A stretch of 64,000 nt of DNA from positions 62,001-126,000 of the forward strand of contig JAUTXW010003400.1 of the NCBI GenBank assembly GCA_030620095.1, written 5' to 3'. This stretch comes from Kuschelorhynchus macadamiae (taxonomy: Eukaryota; Arthropoda; Insecta; Coleoptera; Curculionidae). The translations under genes were made by a program, and so were the position numbers. The notes under the pieces are model-generated. The model did no database searches, was not told where the DNA came from, and saw only the letters and a list, made by a program, of their open reading frames with translations. Positions 58,287 to 64,000 of this stretch are shown piece by piece (position 1 is the stretch's first letter; each line of letters begins with the position of its first letter).

Positions 58287-58910
58287 TTTGTGTTGACGGA
58301 ATGAAATGAGTCGGATGTTATATACCTATCAGTATTAGTAAATTTCCTATAAATATCAAATTCTAATTTATCGTTGTTTCTAACAAGCAATTGCCCATCG
58401 CAGTTCCCTCAAGTTGTTTATAATATTTATTGTTGAACTGAAAAAAATTTTATTCATACATAATTTTGTGAGAAGCAAATATTCATTAATAAATTCTTTT
58501 TTCAAATTATTGAATTCAACTATTTCGTTTACGTGCTCTAAAGCTAGTGGTATGGGTACACTAGGAAACAATGAGCTTACATCAAAAGATATTAAAATTT
58601 CACCTTTTTTTAAGTGAACATTCTTAATTTTATCTAAGAATTCTAACGAGTTAGTAACCTCAAAGTTATCGTACGAGATATTTAATTTGCTGAATTCTTC
58701 TACTAACCATTTTGAAATATTGTACGTTGGTGATCCAACAGCTGAAACAATAGGTCTCATGGACTTTCCAGGTTTATGGATTTTGGAAAGGCAATATATT
58801 TTAGATAATTGTGAGTTACTATGTGTTAGTTTGAATTTTAGTTTATCGGATACAAGTTTTTACACTGTTTTAAGGTATTTTATGGTATAAAATAGTAAAG
58901 TTTAGTAAAA
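58287..58910 (-). pseudogene. Penelope-like RT remnant with active-site deletion
   Basis: Upstream (minus strand) the sequence reads YCLSKIHKPGKSMRPIVSAV, GSPTYNISKWLVEEF, then FDVSSLFPSVPIPLAL and, after a frameshift near 58430, KYYKQLEGTAMGNCLL. It then jumps straight to KLEFDIYRKFTNTDRYI. The interval with the catalytic YADD-type motif is missing. Another frameshift lies near 58290, before the nuclease frame. The 5' end is truncated at about 58910. The element is a dead, internally deleted copy. Confidence 0.8.
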
Positions 58911-59110
58911 AAACTTTTAATATTTTTAAAAACGGCAAAACAAGACAAACTTATTATATATTTTACATATATAATAAATTTGAGAAAACTATTAAAGTAA
59001 CAAAAGTGGAAAGTATACTATGCTTAGCAAAACACATTTTTTATCTTGACTCGTGACAACACTCTTCGACCTTGAATTCGTGGGAAACAGTGATCTAATC
59101 ATTTATTTTT
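58911..59110. other. AT-rich spacer
   Basis: Separates the Penelope-like remnant from the mariner-superfamily remnant. TTTTTAATTTTCAG at 59107-59120 looks like a splice acceptor just before the transposase-like frame. Confidence 0.35.
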
Positions 59111-59118
59111 TAATTTTC

Positions 59119-59814
59119 AGGCTGCATTCGTATCATATGGTATTGCACCAGGCTTTAACGCCTCAAGACTACGATCAGAGGCTAGACCATTGTCACTGGC
59201 TTCTTGGTATGATAGATGAGGATCCCCAGATCCTTTCAAGAATTTTGTGGACCGATGAAGCCACATTTCGTTCCGATCGTGGGGCAAATTTACATAACTT
59301 ACATTATTGGTCGGAACATAATCCTCATTGGATGCAAGAAGTTCAGATTCAAGGCCTCTGGAATATCAATGTTTGGCGTGGCATAATAGGTGGCAGAATT
59401 TTAGGTCCAATAATTTTCGATGAATCTTTAAAATGGAAAAATTATTTAAACTTTCTTCAAAATCAACTACTAGATTTACTAGAAGACATTGATATACAGA
59501 CGAGACAGAGCATGATTTACCAACATGATGGCTGTCCGACTCGTTTATCTGTCAATGTCAGACAGTTTCTAGACGATCAGCATCCAGGGAGATGGATAGG
59601 TAGAGGTAGTTTATTCCCCTGGCCCCCTCGTTCCCCAGATTTGACTTGTCTGGATTTTTATTTGTGGGGACGGCTAAAGGACATGGTGTTTAATCTCACA
59701 CCAACAACGAGGGAGAACCTTATCACCCGAATTCAAAACGCTATCGAGCTTATTCCTGCGATGGAAATAGAAGCAGCAGTTCAATCCACTAGAATGACAC
59801 TAATCCAACACTAA
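59119..59814 (+). CDS. IS630/Tc1/mariner-superfamily transposase, N-terminally truncated
   Basis: The frame is open from 59053, but similarity starts at RLHSYHMVLHQALTPQDYDQ. Catalytic blocks: ILWTDEATF (first D), then YQHDGCPTRL (second D), then WPPRSPDLTCLDFYLWG (third D). Counting the residues between the second D and the D of LDF gives 41, so a DD41D type. The DNA-binding helix-turn-helix domains that should precede are absent. The catalytic half is uninterrupted to its stop. No terminal inverted repeats were recognised by eye. It is followed by AT-rich DNA, so the copy is truncated but young enough to remain open. Confidence 0.85.
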   Translation, partial: RLHSYHMVLHQALTPQDYDQRLDHCHWLLGMIDEDPQILSRILWTDEATFRSDRGANLHNLHYWSEHNPHWMQEVQIQGLWNINVWRGIIGGRILGPIIFDESLKWKNYLNFLQNQLLDLLEDIDIQTRQSMIYQHDGCPTRLSVNVRQFLDDQHPGRWIGRGSLFPWPPRSPDLTCLDFYLWGRLKDMVFNLTPTTRENLITRIQNAIELIPAMEIEAAVQSTRMTLIQH

Positions 59815-59819
59815 GAAGA

Positions 59820-60345
59820 GCAAGTCATCAGAAGGCAAGATTTGGTTTTTGTAATTTAAGTGTTATTTTTAGCTTAACATGAGGATATTTAAATAATCGT
59901 TTTTAGAAAAACGGTTAGATTTGTATGTGCCAAATGGTTAGCTATCACGAGCCGCTGATTTATTTTTTTTTAATTTGGTATCTTTGTGTAAATGACAAAC
60001 TTCGGTGAATAGTCTTACAAATTCAGTGACGCAACCAGCGCAGAGCCTAAAGAGCTAAACCTCCCTCACGCATTGCGTTCTATATTATTTGGTAAAGCTG
60101 GATATATTGTTTCTGTTTTTGTGAAGCTTATACTTACTTTAGACTTCTCAACCAAGTTCTGAGTAGCATAATGTTTTTGATTCTCTTTAGGAGGTGTAAT
60201 AAGGTTGGCAAAAGATCTTAAATTATAAATTAGCTATAGTATTATATGAGTGATATTTTTAAATGAAAATGAGACAGTGATTATACTGACTTGATATCCG
60301 ACAAAGTCATTACTTCCAAAAATTTGGTTCAGCAAATTATTGCTA
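59820..60345. other. AT-rich DNA, no gene seen
   Basis: Presumably the 3' remainder of the transposon above; no repeat border found. Confidence 0.35.
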
Positions 60346-60348
60346 CTA

Positions 60349-61200
60349 CAGTAGAACCTCGATTATCTGTGCTCCGATTAACCGTGCTCTCGCTTAACCG
60401 TGCGCAAATCCGATTTCTATTAACTGGGCTTATTAGCTTAAAATTTTCTTCCATAACGCGATTTTCCGTGCTCCCATTCCGCAGAATTATACTACAGCAA
60501 AAGCAACGCTGTTGGAAGGGACCGTTCCAACAGCGTTCTAAAAAGTCAGCACCTGGTTATAAAGTTAGCAAAGAACGGCTAAATCTTATGGCTTGTTTTA
60601 AAGCACAAACTAAAACGTGTTTGTATTGGTAAATCGAAAAACCCAAGATTTTTTAAAGGAACTAACATTATTCCCTGTTGTTTACTATAATCAGAGAAAA
60701 AGGTGGATGAAGCAAGATATTTTTGAACATGTACATCTCAAATCCAAAAAATTTCTCGAAAGGGCTGTGCTGTTTTTAGATAATGCACCTGCCCATCTAA
60801 ATGCTACAAAATTACAATCAAGTGATGGATAAATAACAGTTAAATATTAACCTCCAAAAGTTACTTCGATCTTACAACCAATGGACTAAGGCGTTTTAGA
60901 ATCCATGAAACGTCACTTTAGAAAAAAATCTGTTTTGGTAAAAGATGGTAACTTAAAAAAGTTTCACGAACATTGGTTAATTAAAGATGCCATGTGCCGA
61001 ATATTACTCTGCAACGTCCTTGGCTTTATCCTGATGACTTGCAAAATCCTGACAATAGAGACGGCGACGGGCAAAATTTCTAACAGGATGAAAGTGTGAT
61101 ATTACAAAGAACAACAAGGATACGAAATCATGGATGATGTGTCTATAGCACGCGAGGCAACTGGACAATATTTAAACTCGACCGAAAAGGATGAATAAGA
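60349..61200 (+). pseudogene. Tigger/pogo-type transposon remnant with left TIR
   Basis: The left end CAGTAGAACCTCGATTATCT is preceded by TA, the pogo target, and is followed by repeated CGATTAACCGTGCTC words, as in Tigger-type ends. Coding remains start near 60530: KSAPGYKVSKERLNLMACF, then YYNQRKRWMKQDIFEHV, LFLDNAPAHLNATKLQSSDG (second catalytic D), a stop-interrupted PPKVTSILQPMD, and ESMKRHFRKKSVLVKDGN. Frameshifts and stops separate these pieces, the DNA-binding region is missing, and no right TIR was found. Confidence 0.75.
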
Positions 61201-62100
61201 CATGGAAATCGGTACCGACATCCCAAACGAAAAAGTTTCCCCCCCAAGAAACACTGGAAAGTACTGAAACGTTAAAATATTTAAAACAATTATAGTGATA
61301 TTTTAAATATCCGAAAAATGTGAACAAACATCAAAATTTATATGTGTAAGAAGTCTACACAAAGTCTGATAACAGATTTTTTTAAAAAGTAGTCAGGTTC
61401 CCCCCTGTTTCGTTTTCAATGTATGCAGTATGTATTTTAACGTTAGTATTACAAAACTGCATATGTTATGTGCTATAAAAATTAATTAATAATTATTTAC
61501 ATTTGATTTTTCTTAAAATAAAACTCACTGGAAACCTTTGACTTTTTTAATTAAATAATTTATTTTCATATGACATGAACACGGATATTCGAGAATCTAC
61601 TTTAAAAAAAAATACTTTTTTTATCTTCCTTTTTATTCCTTAAATGTAGAACTCCTTATCGTTTAACAATATATTACAGTGTAAGATCACAATCGGACGC
61701 CAAAAATACACAATAACGCTTAGTAAATTGCGCTGTTTTGGCACCATTTTACAAATACGGTTGGCCATAAAATTTACTGAAAACAAAGCACCGCTTACCA
61801 AAAAATGGGCGCCAGGGCAGGAGGGGCAGAAAAACAAGTGACGACTCAAAAAAAAAGTCACCACCCTGGTTTGATGCAATTTTAGTGAAACGACTAAAAA
61901 TTGATCATTGCGCCTGCGGCATTGCAGAACATGTTCCAGACAGGAATCATAGTATTATTGTTATGAAGTTGACGTAACGTAAATTATAAATATATTAACA
62001 AAGTTTCTGTGTCTTTGCTTGTTACCTCTGAGAATTCACCGCTGATCCCGAAAAAAATCTGAACAAGGCTATTAGTTAATAATTATCACATTTTTTTTTT
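61201..62100. other. AT-rich DNA, no gene seen
   Basis: The minus-strand frame 61640-61879 is not recognised and has no supporting borders. Confidence 0.4.
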
Positions 62101-62106
62101 GCTTAC

Positions 62107-62338
62107 CAGAAAATGAATTTCTTAAACTAAGCCTTCTTTGAAATCTTCTTGGGGGTTTTAAAGGAGGAGTCGCCTCTCTATTTTTATTATTACCAAAATC
62201 GTCTTCACAGAAATTGTTATCCAAATCCATGTTCCGGAAGTTATTGATTTGAGTAAAACTGGGATACTTCGTCGGTTTAATTTTGGTAGTGGCTAAGCAT
62301 CTGTTTAGAACTGGTTCGTACATAGTGAAGAGGTTGCC
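62107..62338 (-). CDS. well-bordered exon of an unidentified host gene
   Basis: The 232-nt exon has an acceptor (TATTTATTTTAG ending at 62339) and a consensus donor (GTAAGC from 62106). The frame starts at its first base and ends in phase 1. It encodes NLFTMYEPVLNRCLATTK, an acidic patch MDLDNNFCEDDFGNN, a proline-rich ATPPLKPPRRF that could bind an SH3 domain, and a basic QRRLSLRNSFSG with RRLS-type phosphorylation sites. An ATG at 62323 could be a start if the leader is noncoding. It may be an N-terminal exon of the channel gene whose exons lie near 15 kb on the same strand, but the phases do not join directly. Confidence 0.5.
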
Positions 62339-62340
62339 CT

Positions 62341-62764
62341 AAAATAAATATATGTATATGTAGAAATAATATAATTTACTCCATACATTTTGAATTGAAT
62401 TGATTTTTTTAAAGCTTTAAACGTTTTAATTTAAACAATTCAATAGAGGACTTATAACATTATGACGCAATATCACCACAAAACTTTTGTAATTTTTTGT
62501 TTTGTTAATATTTGAGGCCCCTAGAAAAAAAAGCTAACTACGCTATTTTGGTCTAGCATTATTAAAATAATAACATTTTTACAAAATGGCTGTGCTTTAA
62601 GTGTGCGATGGAAGACAAAAGCTTTTAATTACAACTATTACTGTATTCAGTTTGAACTTATATCGAAAACTGACTGAGGTGCAGTTGTTCCATTTAAAAA
62701 AATTGGTAAATTTCCTTTACCCGAAAGATATGATATTTTTTTTATTTATTAGGAATAGTGAAGT
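62341..62764. other. AT-rich DNA, upstream intron or promoter of the 62-kb exon
   Basis: No gene seen. Confidence 0.35.
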
Positions 62765-63097
62765 GTGACCCAATTCAGTACAGAGACACAATATATATGT
62801 ATTACATATACTGTCTTTTCAAACATTTTTATTGGGCGCCATTTTGTTCTATCATATAGGATTCCTACCAATATTTTACCATTTTTCACTTTTTCATTAG
62901 CTGGGATTACAATTAAGATACGAACTTTCAATTTCGCCCTATATTTCAAAAATGCCATGCGTTTTTTTCCACGGAATCTTTCTTTTCACGAAAAAGTAGC
63001 ACGATGCCTTGAAAATCGCTTCCTCCTATCTTCAATAATAACTAAGATACCTTGCAAAATTCTCGAAAATGGAACACCTTGTAAATGGTCGTTCTAA
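62765..63097 (+). repeat. possible MITE with ACAGGG-type end
   Basis: A 110-codon open stretch is probably fortuitous. The right edge ATGGAACACCTTGTAAATGG is the reverse complement of an ACAxGGTGTTCCAT end, a frequent insect MITE terminus. TTGGGCGCCATTTTG and AACTTTCAATTTCGCC also look repetitive in style. No left terminus was fixed. Confidence 0.3.
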
Positions 63098-63444
63098 GAC
63101 TGAACAGAGCTTTTAGATGTTTGTATTTTAGAATTGTAATAAATCGTTTGCTTTAATATACTCGCTAAAAGAGGTACTCAAAGTTTGTTTATTAAGCTAT
63201 TAACGACTATTTCATGGAATGTAAATATTTACCCTGTTTTCTTAAATAAGTAATACATTTGACAATTGAAAGAAAACCTTGACATCTGTCCATAAATGAC
63301 TACCAGTGAACACATCAAATAACGACTGTCTATAAATGATTATCAGTAAATAGTTTAAGTAACGAGTGTGCAATACCTGCTTTAATTCTGTAAATATCTT
63401 TTTCCGGCACAAAGAAATGCACTAATCGTTTTAATAGCTATTTT

Positions 63445-63504
63445 CTCAACTAGTGCGGGAACTGATACTTTCCCATATGCGACTTTCTTGGGAAAGTAGT
63501 TGAG
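63445..63504. repeat. interrupted inverted repeat
   Basis: CTCAACT and ACTTTCCC on the left pair with GGGAAAGT and AGTTGAG on the right; the left side has a 15-nt bulge. The remainder to the window end shows nothing else recognisable. Confidence 0.7.
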
Positions 63505-64000
63505 TGCAGGAAAGACACTTTCTGTATGTGTTAAGAACAACATTTTTCCTGCTATTGTGTATTATTAAAACACTCAACTGAGTAATGAAATTTTTATTTT
63601 CTGTAAATACCACATTGCCTAAAACTACTTATTTATTATTGACAAAATTGATTGTAAATATACAATTTGTATAATTTTGTAACTTAATTGCAGAAGACAA
63701 CTGATGCTTTAACACGGTGGCTCCATCAGGAGGGTACATTGATAGCAAATGATTATTCTCGAAGGTAGATATTGAAGAAGCTCTCTAATTGTATCTAGAT
63801 GGAGACTGATGATCATTAGAAATAAAATCAAGAATTTTATTGCGCATCTTTTTTTCTGATTCCTCAAGGTTGACTTCCAGCTAATCTTTTTATGTTTAGT
63901 ATTCCCTTACCAGAATTCACGAAAAATGTTGCAGAACGTAAAACTATGTCTGGTATATATCGTTCCGGATTAGGCAGGATTAAAATGGCCGGCATTTTTC

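Noticed and set aside
62765..63097. 110-codon plus-strand frame as a gene
   Set aside because: Composition and the MITE-like right edge suggest a repeat, not a protein.

Overview
This window looks like intergenic or intronic DNA from an insect, possibly a beetle. It is very AT-rich, has only scattered short exons, and is dominated by transposable elements of typical insect types. No bacterial genes, operons or CRISPR arrays are present. The organism is inferred from the element families, from a primer-binding site matching tRNA-Lys, and from short introns with standard GT/AG borders.

Layout. 1-5 kb: AT-rich DNA with degenerate tandem repeats (units of about 125 and 144 bp), a MITE end and an (AT)n tract. 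5-9.5 kb: fragments of three non-LTR retrotransposons on the minus strand. 12-15.3 kb: two unexplained GC-rich patches and, on the minus strand, candidate exons of a two-pore-domain potassium channel. 15.6-22.8 kb: LINE fragments and a decayed pogo-like transposon split by a 5'-truncated LINE. 25.8-26.5 kb: two tandem MITEs. 27.2-29.1 kb and 37.8-39.9 kb: two hAT-like elements, each with an exact 8-bp target duplication. 31.7-33.8 kb: an element with long inverted arms. 33.8-35.1 kb: a GC-richer, decayed coding-like segment of unknown, perhaps viral, origin, split by a small hAT-like MITE.

40.6-55.4 kb is the centrepiece: a young Ty3/gypsy-type retrotransposon. It has almost identical LTRs of about 2.97 kb, a tRNA-Lys primer-binding site, gag, and pol reached through a G GGA AAC slippery site in the -1 direction. 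It carries an unusual internal partial duplication: the LTR head is followed by a second copy of the 3' part of pol. The second copy is open; the first has a tight cluster of small deletions that may be assembly error.

55.4-64 kb holds a complex palindrome, a Penelope-like element (minus strand, GIY-YIG domain open, RT core deleted), a truncated mariner-superfamily transposase, a decayed Tigger/pogo transposase with one TIR, and one well-bordered exon of unknown function on the minus strand at 62.1-62.3 kb.

If the 62-kb exon and the channel exons near 15 kb belong to one minus-strand gene (unproven), nearly everything between them would be a transposon-filled intron. Five dispersed short motifs resemble the hammerhead-ribozyme-like sequences known from Penelope elements; one lies just downstream of the Penelope ORF.
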